A stretch of 64,000 nt of DNA from positions 4,526,001-4,590,000 of the forward strand of contig NZ_CP018047.1 of assembly GCF_002009175.1 (NCBI RefSeq), given 5' to 3'. Both the position numbers and the translations under genes were made by a program. Every line of letters begins with the position of its first letter. Positions within the stretch are counted from its first letter, which is position 1. Below are positions 25,067-33,967 of the stretch, one piece after another. This DNA comes from Streptomyces niveus. GTDB lineage: Bacteria; Actinomycetota; Actinomycetes; Streptomycetales; Streptomycetaceae. A model generated the notes under the pieces. It was not told the origin of the DNA and made no database searches. It saw only the letters and a program-made list of their open reading frames with translations.

Positions 25067-27670
25067 ATGACGACGAGCGCCACGGCCCCCTCCGCCCCCA
25101 CCGCCAACGCCATGCGCCGCGCCCTCAAACGAGCCAGGGACGGCGTCGCGCTCGACGCCGCGGAGGCCGCCGTCCTGCTCCAGGCGCGCGGTGACGACCT
25201 CAGGGATCTCGCCGCATCGGCCGCGCGGGTGCGCGACGCGGGGCTCGAAGCCGTCGGCCGGCCCGGAGTCATCACGTACTCCCGCAAGGTCTTCATCCCG
25301 CTCACCCGCCTCTGCCGCGACAAGTGCCACTACTGCACGTTCGTCACCGTCCCCGGCAAACTGCGCCGGGCCGGGCACGGCATGTTCCTGTCGCCCGACG
25401 AAGTCCTCGCCATCGCCCGCGAGGGTGCCGAAATGGGCTGCAAGGAAGCGCTGTTCACCCTCGGCGACCGCCCCGAGGACCGCTGGCCCGAGGCGAAGGA
25501 GTGGCTGGCGGCCGAGGGGTACGACGACACCCTGGCGTACGTACGGGCCATGGCCGTCCGCGTCCTGGAGGAGACCGGACTCCTCCCGCACCTCAACCCC
25601 GGCGTCCTCGGCTGGACCGACTTCCAGCGGCTCAAGCCCGTCGCGCCCAGCATGGGCATGATGCTGGAGACCACCGCCACCCGGCTCTGGTCCGAGCCCG
25701 GCGGCCCGCACCACGGTTCGCCCGACAAGGAGCCCGCCGTACGGCTGCGGGTGCTGGAGGACGCGGGCCGCTCCAACGTCCCGTTCACCACCGGCATCCT
25801 GATCGGCATCGGCGAGGACTACGAGGAGCGCGCCGACTCCCTCTTCGAGCTGCGCCGCACCGCCCGCGCCTACCACGGCATCCAGGAAGTCATCGTCCAG
25901 AACTTCCGCGCCAAGCCCGACACCGCCATGCGCGCCATGCCCGACGCCGAACTGGAGGAACTGGCCGCCACGATCGCCGTCGCCCGGCACCTCCTCGGCC
26001 CCGCGGCCCGGATCCAGGCGCCGCCCAACCTCGTGGACGAGGAGTACGCGCTCCTCATCGGCGCCGGGATCGACGACTGGGGCGGCGTCTCACCGCTCAC
26101 CCCCGACCACGTCAACCCCGAGCGCCCCTGGCCGCACATCGACCAACTGGCCGAGCGCACCGCCGCCGCCGGGTTCGAGCTGCGCGAACGGCTCACGATC
26201 TACCCGGAGTTCATCGCCCGCGGCGAACCCTGGCTCGACCCGCGCGTGATGCCGCACGTGCGCGCGCTCGCCGACCCCGTCACCGGTCTCGCCCGCGAGG
26301 ACGTCAAGCCGGCCGGACTGCCGTGGCAGGAGCCCGACGAGGGCTTCACCGCCACCGGCCGTACCGACCTGCACCGCACCATCGACACCGAGGGCCGCAC
26401 CGGCGACCGCCGCGACGACTTCGACCACGTGTACGGCGACTGGGACGCCCTGCGCGAGGCCGCCGCGCCCGGCATGGTGCCCGAGCGGATCGACACCGAC
26501 GTCAGGCAGGCGCTCGAACAGGCCGCCGCCGACCCGACGAAGCTCACCGACGACGAGGCACTCGCGCTGCTGCACGCGGACGGCCCCGCGCTCGACGCGC
26601 TGACCCGGATCGCCGACGAACTGCGCCGCGAGGTGGTCGGCGACGACGTCACCTACATCGTCACGCGCAACATCAACTTCACCAACGTCTGCTACACCGG
26701 CTGCCGTTTCTGCGCCTTCGCCCAGCGCCGTACGGACGCCGACGCGTACACCCTCTCGCTCGACCAGGTCGCCGACCGCGCCGCGCAGGCCTGGGACGTC
26801 GGCGCCGTCGAGGTGTGCATGCAGGGCGGCATCCACCCCGACCTGCCCGGCACCGCGTACTTCGACATCGCACGCGCCGTCAAGGAACGCGTCCCCGGCA
26901 TGCACGTCCACGCCTTCTCCCCGATGGAGGTCGTCAACGGCGCCTCGCGCACCGGGATGTCGATCCGCGAATGGCTCACGGCCGCGAAGGAGGCCGGGCT
27001 CGACTCGATCCCGGGCACGGCCGCCGAGATCCTGGACGACGAGGTGCGCTGGATCCTCACCAAGGGCAAGCTGCCGACGGCGACATGGATCGAGGTAGTC
27101 GAGACCGCGCACTCGCTGGGCATCCGCTCCAGCTCCACGATGATGTACGGCCATGTGGACCAGCCCCGCCACTGGCTCGGGCACTTCCGCACCCTGGCAG
27201 GCATGCAGCGCAAGGCACTTGAGGCCGGGCGCGAGGGCTTCACCGAATTCGTCACGCTGCCCTTCATCCACACCAACGCGCCCGTCTATCTGGCCGGCAT
27301 CGCCCGCCCCGGCCCCACCACGCGCGACAACCGCGCGGTGATCGCGATGGCCCGGCTCCTCCTCCACCCCTACATCACCAACATCCAGACCAGTTGGGTG
27401 AAGCTCGGCACGGAGGGCGCAGCCGAAATGCTGCGCTCCGGCGCGAACGATCTCGGCGGGACGCTGATGGAGGAGACCATCTCCCGGATGGCGGGCTCCA
27501 GTTACGGCTCGTACCGCTCGGTCAAGGACCTGATCGCGATCGCCGAGGCCGCGGGCCGGCCGGCCAGGCCGCGGACCACGCTGTACGGCGAGGTGCCCGA
27601 GGAGCGCGTACGGGCGGCCACGGCGTCCGACGGGCACCTGCCCGAGCTGCTGCCGCTGCTGCCCGAGTAG
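25067..27670 (+). CDS. fbiC: FbiC, bifunctional FO synthase (CofG + CofH)
   Basis: This 867-residue enzyme joins two radical SAM domains and makes the 5-deazaflavin FO, the chromophore of F420, from tyrosine and the flavin precursor 5-amino-6-ribitylaminouracil. The CofG half has C83RDKCHYC90 for its 4Fe-4S cluster. The CofH half has C542YTGCRFC549. Each half follows the CofG/H core to its end ([18 protein letters not shown] and [20 protein letters not shown]). The length is normal for the actinobacterial fusion. ATG 25067 is chosen because family sequence begins soon after. A terminator hairpin follows at 27698. Confidence 0.97.
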   Translation: MTTSATAPSAPTANAMRRALKRARDGVALDAAEAAVLLQARGDDLRDLAASAARVRDAGLEAVGRPGVITYSRKVFIPLTRLCRDKCHYCTFVTVPGKLRRAGHGMFLSPDEVLAIAREGAEMGCKEALFTLGDRPEDRWPEAKEWLAAEGYDDTLAYVRAMAVRVLEETGLLPHLNPGVLGWTDFQRLKPVAPSMGMMLETTATRLWSEPGGPHHGSPDKEPAVRLRVLEDAGRSNVPFTTGILIGIGEDYEERADSLFELRRTARAYHGIQEVIVQNFRAKPDTAMRAMPDAELEELAATIAVARHLLGPAARIQAPPNLVDEEYALLIGAGIDDWGGVSPLTPDHVNPERPWPHIDQLAERTAAAGFELRERLTIYPEFIARGEPWLDPRVMPHVRALADPVTGLAREDVKPAGLPWQEPDEGFTATGRTDLHRTIDTEGRTGDRRDDFDHVYGDWDALREAAAPGMVPERIDTDVRQALEQAAADPTKLTDDEALALLHADGPALDALTRIADELRREVVGDDVTYIVTRNINFTNVCYTGCRFCAFAQRRTDADAYTLSLDQVADRAAQAWDVGAVEVCMQGGIHPDLPGTAYFDIARAVKERVPGMHVHAFSPMEVVNGASRTGMSIREWLTAAKEAGLDSIPGTAAEILDDEVRWILTKGKLPTATWIEVVETAHSLGIRSSSTMMYGHVDQPRHWLGHFRTLAGMQRKALEAGREGFTEFVTLPFIHTNAPVYLAGIARPGPTTRDNRAVIAMARLLLHPYITNIQTSWVKLGTEGAAEMLRSGANDLGGTLMEETISRMAGSSYGSYRSVKDLIAIAEAAGRPARPRTTLYGEVPEERVRAATASDGHLPELLPLLPE

Positions 27671-27697
27671 GCCGCGCGGCCGGTCCCGCGATCGGTG

Positions 27698-27729
27698 GCC
27701 GGACGGGCCGTGCACGCGGCCCGTCCGGC
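27698..27729 (+). terminator. Terminator hairpin of fbiC overlapping a TTGAGGAC-type repeat
   Basis: A perfect 13-bp stem (27698-27710 with 27717-27729) has loop TGCACG. Its right arm is part of GTCCGGCGATTGAGGAC (27723-27739), the same repeat that is clustered at 29015-29332. Confidence 0.85.
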
Positions 27730-27847
27730 GATTGAGGACGAACCGCCACACCCCGGCGGACCCGGACACGCCCGTGCCGAACCGTCCGTTCCCGTTCGAT
27801 TACAGTGCTGCGCCAGAGCGCGTTCCACGACTCGGAGGGAGGGACGC

Positions 27848-28969
27848 GTGAACAGGCCAGCCACTGCCATATGGGGCCGCGCGGAGCAGCAGGACTTCCG
27901 CAGCCGCGTCCGCGGGTGCCTCCTCGGAGGAGCCATCGGCGACGCGCTGGGGGCGGGGGTGGACACGCTCACCCTCGACGAGACCCGGACGGCGCACGGC
28001 GCAGAGGGCGTCACCGACTTCGCCCACGCGTACGGCCGGCGCGGCGCGGTCGCCGCCGCCACGCAGCTGACCCTGTTCACCGTCGACGGCCTCATCCGCG
28101 CCCAGGTCCGGCGCGACACCGGCGCCTGGCATCCGCCGACCGATGTGCACCGCGCCTATCTGCGGTGGGCCGCCACCCAGAGCGACTGGGGACCCGACGA
28201 ACGCCGCAAGGACAATGGCTGGCTCGCCCAGGAGGAGTGGCTGTACGCGCGCCGCGACCCGTCCGTGTCCTGCTTGACCGGGCTGGGCGACGAGCTGATG
28301 GGCACGCTGGAGAAGCCCAAGAACCCCACCGCGCGCGACGCGGGCGCGGTGGTGCGCTCGGCGCCGTTCGGGCTGCTCGTGGGCTGGGAGCCGCAGTTGG
28401 TCTGCCAGCTCGCGGTGGAGTGCGCGGCGCAGACGCACGGCCATCCCACCGCGTATCTGTCGGCCGGGGCCTTCGCGGTGATCGTGCACGGCGTCGCGCG
28501 GGGCGACAGCATCGACGCGGCGGTGCAGCGGTCGCTCGCGCTGCTGACCCAGCGCCCCGGCCACCAGCCCGTCACCGACGCGCTGGGGCAGGCGCTCGGA
28601 GCCGTACGGCAGGGCATCCCGACCCCGGGCCGGGTCTCGGTGCTCGCGGAGGGCGGGGCGGCGGAGGACTCGCTCGCGGTGGCCGTGTACTGCGCGCTGG
28701 TGGGCGAGGACGTACGCCACGGCCTGCGACTGGCCGTCAACCACGACGGCCCTTCCTCGGCGACGGGGGCGCTCTGCGGGGCGCTGCTGGGCGCGATGCA
28801 CGGGGAGACCGCGCTGCCGCCCGCGTGGCTGGCGGAGCTGGAGGGCCGCGCGACGCTGCTGGAGATCGCGGACGACTTCGCGATGGAAATGACCCAGGGC
28901 CCGGCACTCCACGGCCCGTCGATCACATCCTCTGCCTGGCTGACGCGGTATCCCCGGGGCGGGGGGTAG
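27848..28969 (+). CDS. ADP-ribosylglycohydrolase-fold protein lacking the metal-binding aspartates
   Basis: This is 373 residues with GTG start after GGAGGGAGGGACGC. The fold is clear: RVRGCLLGGAIGDALGAGVD at 21-39, LTLFTVDGLIRA after 74, and NHDG...GALCGALLGA near 298-315. In active members the first metal site reads DDTQ, but here residues 70-73 are AATQ. The second site is normally GDSDST and here is GPSSAT (301-306). Both Asp pairs that hold the two magnesium ions are therefore gone, while surrounding family sequence is kept. I read it as a pseudo-enzyme or ADP-ribose-binding protein. Many Streptomyces carry active paralogues. Confidence 0.85.
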   Translation: MNRPATAIWGRAEQQDFRSRVRGCLLGGAIGDALGAGVDTLTLDETRTAHGAEGVTDFAHAYGRRGAVAAATQLTLFTVDGLIRAQVRRDTGAWHPPTDVHRAYLRWAATQSDWGPDERRKDNGWLAQEEWLYARRDPSVSCLTGLGDELMGTLEKPKNPTARDAGAVVRSAPFGLLVGWEPQLVCQLAVECAAQTHGHPTAYLSAGAFAVIVHGVARGDSIDAAVQRSLALLTQRPGHQPVTDALGQALGAVRQGIPTPGRVSVLAEGGAAEDSLAVAVYCALVGEDVRHGLRLAVNHDGPSSATGALCGALLGAMHGETALPPAWLAELEGRATLLEIADDFAMEMTQGPALHGPSITSSAWLTRYPRGGG

Positions 28970-29376
28970 GGGTCCCCCCGGTTGGCAGGTTCGAGCCACT
29001 AGTGCCGACGGCTTGTCCTCAATCGCCGGACGGGCTGAATGCGCCCCGCCCGGCGACCACCTCCAGCCCGCCCGGACGACCTCAAGCCCGTCCGGCGTTT
29101 GAGGACACCACCCACCGGCCGCCACATCTCCAGCCCGGCCGGCACATCTCCAGCTCGCCCGGCGCAAATCCAGCCCGTCCGGCGTTTGAGGACACCCACC
29201 CACCGGCCGGCGGCATCACACCCCGCCCGGGCCACATCCAGCCCGTCCGGCGTTTGAGGACGAACCCCCCGCCGGGCCGGGCGCGCATTCAGCCCGTCCG
29301 GGCCACACCCAGCCCGTCCGGCGATTGAGGACGCAACCGGCCACCGGGCGGGCCCGGTTGGACGGGGGTGGGCCCG
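28970..29376. repeat. Intergenic cluster of TTGAGGAC-type repeats
   Basis: This 407-base gap has no gene. The unit GTCCGGCG(T/A)TTGAGGAC, usually preceded by CAGCCC, ends at 29106, 29193, 29261 and 29332 on the plus strand. One inverted copy lies at 29015-29037. Spacers are Pro-codon-like CCAGCCCGCCCGG runs. A single copy is at 27717-27739 and a related stem at 57788-57839. Such repeats are widespread between Streptomyces genes; their role is unknown, though inverted pairs can act as terminators. Confidence 0.85.
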
Positions 29377-30945
29377 TCAGCCGGAAGCGCCCTCGCGGCC
29401 CAGCTCCTTCGCTCCCGTCGGCCCCGGCACCACCGCAACCCCACCCGCCCCGTCACCGTCATCGTTGTTGATCTTCTCCAGCACCGCGTCCCGCTCCGGC
29501 GTGTCCTCCGGCTTGACGAACCCGATCACGACATACAGCACCAGCGAGACCGCGAGCGGGATCGACACCTGGTACTGGAGCGGCACCCCGCCCTCCACGT
29601 TCCAGCTGATCGGGTAGTTGACCAGCCAGAAGGTGATCAGTCCGACCGCCCAGCTGATCAGCGCCGCCGTGGGACCGCTCTTGCGGAACCAGGGCAGCAG
29701 ACCCAGCATCAGCGGGATCGCGATCGGCCCCATCAGCCCGGCGACCCACTTGATCACGACCGTGATGATGTCGCCGAAGAAGGGCGAGTTGACCTGCGTC
29801 GCGATGGCCATCGACAGCCCGAGGAACAGCAGCGTCGTCCAGCGCGCGGCCAGCAGCCCGACCCGCGTGTCCCACTCCCGTACGCGGCGCGACACCGCCG
29901 GCATGATGTCGCGGGTCACGACCGCCGCGATGGCGTTCGCGTCCGACGAGCACATGGCCATCGTGTGCGAGAAGAATCCGACGATGACCAGGCCCAGCAG
30001 ACCGTGCGGCAGGAGCTGTTCGGCCATCAGCGCGTAACTGTCGGCCGGCACGTCCGTGTCGATGAGGACCGGCGCCACCCACATCGGGAAGAACAGCACC
30101 AGCGGCCAGACCAGCCACAGCACGGCGGACAGGGCCGCGGAGCGCGTCGCGGACTTCGCGGAGTCGGTGGCCATGTAACGCTGCGCCTGGTTCCACATGC
30201 CGCCGTTGTACTCGAAGGTCTTGATGAACAGATACGCGATCAGGAAGACCATCATGTACGGCCCGGCCAACGGCTCGGTGTGGCCCTGGAGTTCGGGCTC
30301 GTCCCAGACGTTCCACAGACTGCTGAACCCGCCCAGCTCCGCCATGACGGCGACGAGCATCGCGATGCCGGCGACGAACTGGATGATGAACTGGCCCAGT
30401 TCGGTCAGGGCGTCCGCCCACAGCCCGCCGACGGTGCAGTAGACCGCGGTGACCGCGCCCGTGATCAGGATGCCCATGTTGAGCGAGACACCGGTGAAGA
30501 CGGACAACAGGGTCGCGATGGCGGCCCACTTGGCGCCGACGTCCACGATCTTCAGCAGCACGCCCGACCAGGCGAGCGCCTGCTGGGTGGGCAGGTTGTA
30601 GCGGTTCTTCAGATACTCCAGCGGCGACGACACCCGCAGCCGCGAGCGCACCCGGTTGAGGCGGGGCGCGAAGAGCTTGGCCCCGATCGCGATACCGATG
30701 GCGATGGGGAACGACCAGGTGACGTACGACGTGACGCCGTAGGTGTACGCGATGGCCGCGTAGCCGGTGAACATCACCGCGCTGTAGCCGGACATGTGGT
30801 GCGAGATGCCCGACAGCCACCACGGCATCTTGCCGCCGGCCGTGAAGTAGTCGTGGACGTCGCCCACGCGCTTGTGGGACCAGACGCCGATCGCGACCAT
30901 CACACCGAAGTATCCGATGAGCACGGTCCAGTCGAGACTGTTCAT
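29377..30945 (-). CDS. Sodium:solute symporter (SSS family)
   Basis: The 522-residue membrane protein has about 13 helices. It starts MNSLDWTVLIGYFGVMVAIGVW, followed by DYFTAGGKMPWWLSGISHHMSGYSAVMFTGYAA, the typical SSS first and second helices. A later helix has the GQFIIQFVAGIAMLVAVM pattern, and YNGGMWNQAQRYMA matches the sugar/solute branch. SHTMAMCSSDANAIAAVVTRDI is the family signature near helix 9. The C-tail after the last helix is charged. ATG 30945 follows CTGGAGGGG. Likely substrates are sugars or carboxylates, but the sequence does not decide. Confidence 0.9.
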   Translation of the reverse strand: MNSLDWTVLIGYFGVMVAIGVWSHKRVGDVHDYFTAGGKMPWWLSGISHHMSGYSAVMFTGYAAIAYTYGVTSYVTWSFPIAIGIAIGAKLFAPRLNRVRSRLRVSSPLEYLKNRYNLPTQQALAWSGVLLKIVDVGAKWAAIATLLSVFTGVSLNMGILITGAVTAVYCTVGGLWADALTELGQFIIQFVAGIAMLVAVMAELGGFSSLWNVWDEPELQGHTEPLAGPYMMVFLIAYLFIKTFEYNGGMWNQAQRYMATDSAKSATRSAALSAVLWLVWPLVLFFPMWVAPVLIDTDVPADSYALMAEQLLPHGLLGLVIVGFFSHTMAMCSSDANAIAAVVTRDIMPAVSRRVREWDTRVGLLAARWTTLLFLGLSMAIATQVNSPFFGDIITVVIKWVAGLMGPIAIPLMLGLLPWFRKSGPTAALISWAVGLITFWLVNYPISWNVEGGVPLQYQVSIPLAVSLVLYVVIGFVKPEDTPERDAVLEKINNDDGDGAGGVAVVPGPTGAKELGREGASG

Positions 30946-31423
30946 GTGCCCCCTCCAGGGGTCCGCCTTGTGAACGTGGGGGTGCACTTCGTCAGTACGT
31001 CAACGTCCGGTCAGCGGCCCCGTGCGGGAGCGGGGACTTCGGGGATTGAACCGCTAGTCGCGGCGGCGGGTCAAGGGTTTCTGCGGTCATAGGTGTGAAC
31101 GTGAATCAGAAAGCCGAACCATTTTGCTTGTTCTTGACCTCGCGAGGCGTTGTCGTGAACGCGACGGGAACCACACGATGGGCGGGCACTTCGTCAGCTC
31201 CGGCCGTCCATGGAGAGGGCCGCGCGGGATGCGGGTCCCGCGCGGACCGGAAGAGGGGACCGATCGACAGACGCAGCGGGAGAACGGGCGGGAGAACGGG
31301 CTCAAGAACCGGCGGTGGGCCGCTTCCGTGCCCGGAAAAGGTGAGAGCCCCCTCGGCCGGGACGGCGGCCAGTCGAGAGGGCTGATGCTTGGCGGACGTA
31401 CTCGTACCGCTCACCAAGGGTGT
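30946..31423. other. Gene-free region between the symporter and a DUF397 gene
   Basis: I see no convincing gene in these 478 bases. They should contain the symporter promoter (minus strand). CCTCGCGAGG at 31138-31147 is a perfect 10-bp palindrome of unknown role. A terminator-like hairpin lies at 31346-31383. Confidence 0.5.
31346..31383 (-). terminator. Imperfect hairpin downstream of the DUF397 gene
   Basis: AGCCCCCTCG (31346-31355) pairs with CGAGAGGGCT (31374-31383) over ten positions with one mismatch; an inner GGCC...GGCC can extend it. It lies about 40 bases beyond the stop of the minus-strand DUF397 gene. Confidence 0.55.
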
Positions 31424-31630
31424 TCAGAGGGTCGTGGCCGACGACCCCGTGGAGTCGGCGACGAAGGTCTCCCAGGCTTTCGGGGCGAAATTGAGGACGG
31501 GACCGCCGAGATTCTTCGAATCTCGGACGGAGACCGCTGTCGCGGGATGCGCGCGGACTTCCACGCAGTCCCCGTTCGCCGAGTACGTGGACTTCGTCCA
31601 CTGGGTCAGGGAAGCTCGCTCATTAGCCAT
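31424..31630 (-). CDS. DUF397 domain protein (XRE partner)
   Basis: This is 68 residues. The DUF397 core is complete: LTQWTKSTYSANGDCVEVRAH, then VSVRDSKNLGGPVLNF, then AWETFVAD (shown split). These small proteins usually sit beside an XRE/DUF5753 regulator and act with it, perhaps as a partner or antagonist. The XRE gene 31840-32700 is directly upstream on the same strand. ATG 31630 follows CCGGAGCG. The 209-base gap between them is AT-rich and may hold a separate promoter. Confidence 0.88.
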   Translation of the reverse strand: MANERASLTQWTKSTYSANGDCVEVRAHPATAVSVRDSKNLGGPVLNFAPKAWETFVADSTGSSATTL

Positions 31631-31839
31631 GATCGCTCCGGTGTTCGTGCCAGACTGACACAAGTCGATTTACCAGCGCGCCGCATTGCGCTCTGACTTG
31701 ATCGACGCTACGCGGTGAAATCATTGGTTTCATTCAGCGTTCACTCAACCGAGTGGCAATTACCGAAGCGGCTTACCTCAATGACCCTTACGAGTGTACG
31801 ATGCGCGCTTCTTGACCTGATGGGCCGTCAACTCTTCCG

Positions 31840-32700
31840 TCAACTCGCCGCGTAGTCAGCGGCGATCTTGTTGATGAACTCTCTCGACTGTTCCGCGCTG
31901 AGAGCCTTTGCCCGGAGATGCTCGTACATGACGGTGTAGCTCTGTACGTCATTCGCCTTCTCCAGGTACAGGTCGCTCGTCACTCCTTCCAAGTAGACGA
32001 CGGTGGCATCCGCCGCTTCCTGGAATTCGAGGATCGCGAACTTGCCGTACATACCCGGATGAGCGCCCACATCGTAGGGAACCACCTGAAGTGTCACATG
32101 GGGTTGGGCACTCAATTGCGCGAGGTGCCCCAATTGCGCGGCCATGATCCGGGGGCTGCCCACCACACGCCGCAGCAGCGCCTCGTCGATGACCGCCCAG
32201 AAGCGCAGCGGGTCGTGAGGGTCCGTCAGCCGGTCCTGGCGCTTGAGCCGGATCTGGATCCGCTTCTCGATGTCACCGGGTGTCTCCTCCGGCCACATGC
32301 CCTCGATGACCGCCTGGGCGTACTCGCGCGTCTGGAGGAGACCGGGGACGATCAGCGACTCGTACACGCGCAGCGAGGCCGCGTCCGTCTCCAGGCCGAT
32401 GTAGACGCTGTACGGGATATCGCCGAAAGCGTGCCACCAGCCCTGCTGGCGCGAGTCCTTGGCCATTTGCATAAGCGACTCGACGATGCGGTTGTCCTCG
32501 ACCTCGTACACACCGCACAGGTCGCGGACATCGCGCTGACTGATGGAACGGCGACCGTTCTCAAGACGGCTGATCTTCGACTGGGAGACCAGCAGGCGCT
32601 CCGCCACCTCCTCGGCCGTCATGCCTTTGACTTCGCGGAGCCGGCGCAACTCCTGGCCCAATCGGCGTCGCCTGACGGTGGGATTGACGTTGGACGCCAC
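31840..32700 (-). CDS. XRE-family regulator with DUF5753 domain
   Basis: This is 286 residues. The N-terminal helix-turn-helix (about 14-70) reads LGQELRRLREVKGMTAEEVAERL, then VSQSKISRLENGRRSISQRDVRDL. The C-terminal DUF5753 domain (about 95-280) has YIGLETDAASLRVYESLIVPGLLQTREYA, split here, then RQDRLT and VVPYDVGAHPGMYGKFAILEF. Regulators of this sort, with DUF397 partners, control development and antibiotic genes in Streptomyces (WhiJ-like systems). A second such unit is at 52049-53350. Confidence 0.93.
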   Translation of the reverse strand: MASNVNPTVRRRRLGQELRRLREVKGMTAEEVAERLLVSQSKISRLENGRRSISQRDVRDLCGVYEVEDNRIVESLMQMAKDSRQQGWWHAFGDIPYSVYIGLETDAASLRVYESLIVPGLLQTREYAQAVIEGMWPEETPGDIEKRIQIRLKRQDRLTDPHDPLRFWAVIDEALLRRVVGSPRIMAAQLGHLAQLSAQPHVTLQVVPYDVGAHPGMYGKFAILEFQEAADATVVYLEGVTSDLYLEKANDVQSYTVMYEHLRAKALSAEQSREFINKIAADYAAS

Positions 32701-33044
32701 GGGATCGGCACCTCCTGCTGAGTAACTGCGTAGCGCTGTGTGTCTACGTTTCAGCAGACTGCCACCGATGGGCCCGACCGCGCTGGAAAACGGCGACAGA
32801 GGGGAATGCGGGGGTGGTAAGTGGACACACCGTGGCCAGGTCCTGTATTCGGACGCCGCGTGACGACGCGGGACGCGCGACGCGCGGGGCAGCCTGTCGT
32901 ACGGCTGGCCCCGCGCGTCTCTTGCGGCTCCCGAACCGGGTCTCTGGGGACGTCGGCGCGGCGGTTTCCGGTACCGCGTGCTGGTCCATGTCGGTGCGTG
33001 TTCGTGCTCTCTCGCATGTCGTGCTTGTGGAGCGTGTGGTGCCT
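32701..33044. other. Gene-free region between XRE and GPP34 genes
   Basis: I see no credible gene in these 344 bases. They contain the presumed XRE promoter (minus strand) and the hairpin at 32879-32919. Confidence 0.5.
32879..32919 (-). terminator. Terminator-like hairpin after the GPP34 gene
   Basis: GACGCGCGGGGC (32879-32890) pairs perfectly with 32908-32919. The AGCC/GGCT inner pairs extend it with one bulge. It lies about 125 bases past the GPP34 stop on the minus strand. Confidence 0.7.
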
Positions 33045-33764
33045 TCAGTGCGCCGCGACGCGGGCCATGCTCCCGCGGTGCGGCTGCATCGGTACGGCCG
33101 GTGGCCGGCCTCCCGGTGCGGGATTACGGCGCGGCTGAGCGGCCGCACCGTTCTGGACGTCCATCACGGCATGCGCCACGAGACCGCCCATCGGGTCGTG
33201 TCTGATCAGATCCCGGAGCCGGGAGCGCGACGAGCGCCCCTCGTTACCGGGGTACAGGTGCTTGCCCAGACCGACCGCGTGGGCCAGTGCGGCGAGCGCC
33301 GCGGTCCGCGGGTCCGGCGGTACGCCGGTGCGGATCGCACTGTCCAGCCGTGACCTGATGTCGCGGCTGATCGCCGTCTCCGTCGCCTGGTAGCGAGTCG
33401 TCGGCAGCACTCCGCACATCTGGCCCGCCACGGCATGAACCATGCCGCACCGCTCCAGATGCGAGAGGTAAATCTGACGGAGCCCCAGTCGGGGTCCGCC
33501 GATCCAGTGAACTGCGCGAACCGGGCTGCCGCGTCGGCGCAGCAGCTCCAGTGCGGAGTCCAATGTCGGATCTCCGGTCGGCCGTGGCATCACCACGGCG
33601 ATACGATCCCCGTCAGGGGCTATCCGTCCTGCCAGAGCCAGCTCTACTAGCTGTGCTCCGGCCAGGCCGAGGTCGAGCGACTGCGGCTGCGCTGTGGTAC
33701 CCGTGGCCGGGTCCAGAGCGAGCAACAGAAGCTCCTCCGGAATTGTTCTGCGGCTCCTGCCCAT
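33045..33764 (-). CDS. GPP34 (GOLPH3/Vps74-like) phosphoprotein-fold protein
   Basis: This is 239 residues. The start MGRSRRTIPEELLLLALDPATG, followed by SLDLGLAGAQLVELALAGRI, is the GPP34 fold found in actinobacteria as a relative of the eukaryotic phosphoinositide-binding GOLPH3. RSRLDSAIRTGVPPDPRTAALAALAHAVGLGKHLYP and RLRDLI are the later helices of the fold. The tail after about 200 is basic and Pro-rich. ATG 33764 follows GGGGAGG by five bases. Its bacterial role is not settled; membrane or lipid binding is plausible. Divergent from the carboxypeptidase gene. Confidence 0.85.
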   Translation of the reverse strand: MGRSRRTIPEELLLLALDPATGTTAQPQSLDLGLAGAQLVELALAGRIAPDGDRIAVVMPRPTGDPTLDSALELLRRRGSPVRAVHWIGGPRLGLRQIYLSHLERCGMVHAVAGQMCGVLPTTRYQATETAISRDIRSRLDSAIRTGVPPDPRTAALAALAHAVGLGKHLYPGNEGRSSRSRLRDLIRHDPMGGLVAHAVMDVQNGAAAQPRRNPAPGGRPPAVPMQPHRGSMARVAAH

Positions 33765-33903
33765 CCATGCCTCCCCGCGTGGATGAATGACAGGGTGACC
33801 CCTCTCACATTGGTCTGTCGAGGGTGCCTGGTCCTTTTGTGCGGGAACCGTTATGTATGTCGTTCTCGTCTTGCACTTGGGCTGTGGTTTCACACAGGAC
33901 ACT

Positions 33904-33909
33904 GATAAT
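33904..33909 (+). promoter_or_regulatory. Candidate -10 element upstream of the carboxypeptidase gene
   Basis: GATAAT is close to TATAAT and unusual in this GC-rich context; it lies 58 bases before GTG 33968. No matching -35 was found at standard spacing. Confidence 0.35.
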
Positions 33910-33967
33910 CGGTTCGGAGAGTGCGGCGTAGCGCGCGGAACGCGCCGCACACGCATGAGGAGGCACG

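Noticed and set aside
28988..29002. Second TTCGAGCC-type tRNA-arm resemblance near the repeat cluster
   Set aside because: The flanks do not pair as a T stem and no tRNA body is present.
31036..31090. Minus-strand GGTTCAATCC that looked like a tRNA end
   Set aside because: No cloverleaf could be formed and no CCA or acceptor stem matches.
29377..31092. Plus-strand frames opposite the sodium:solute symporter
   Set aside because: They are Arg/Asp/His-rich reverse-strand shadows; the minus-strand product has 13 hydrophobic helices and family motifs.
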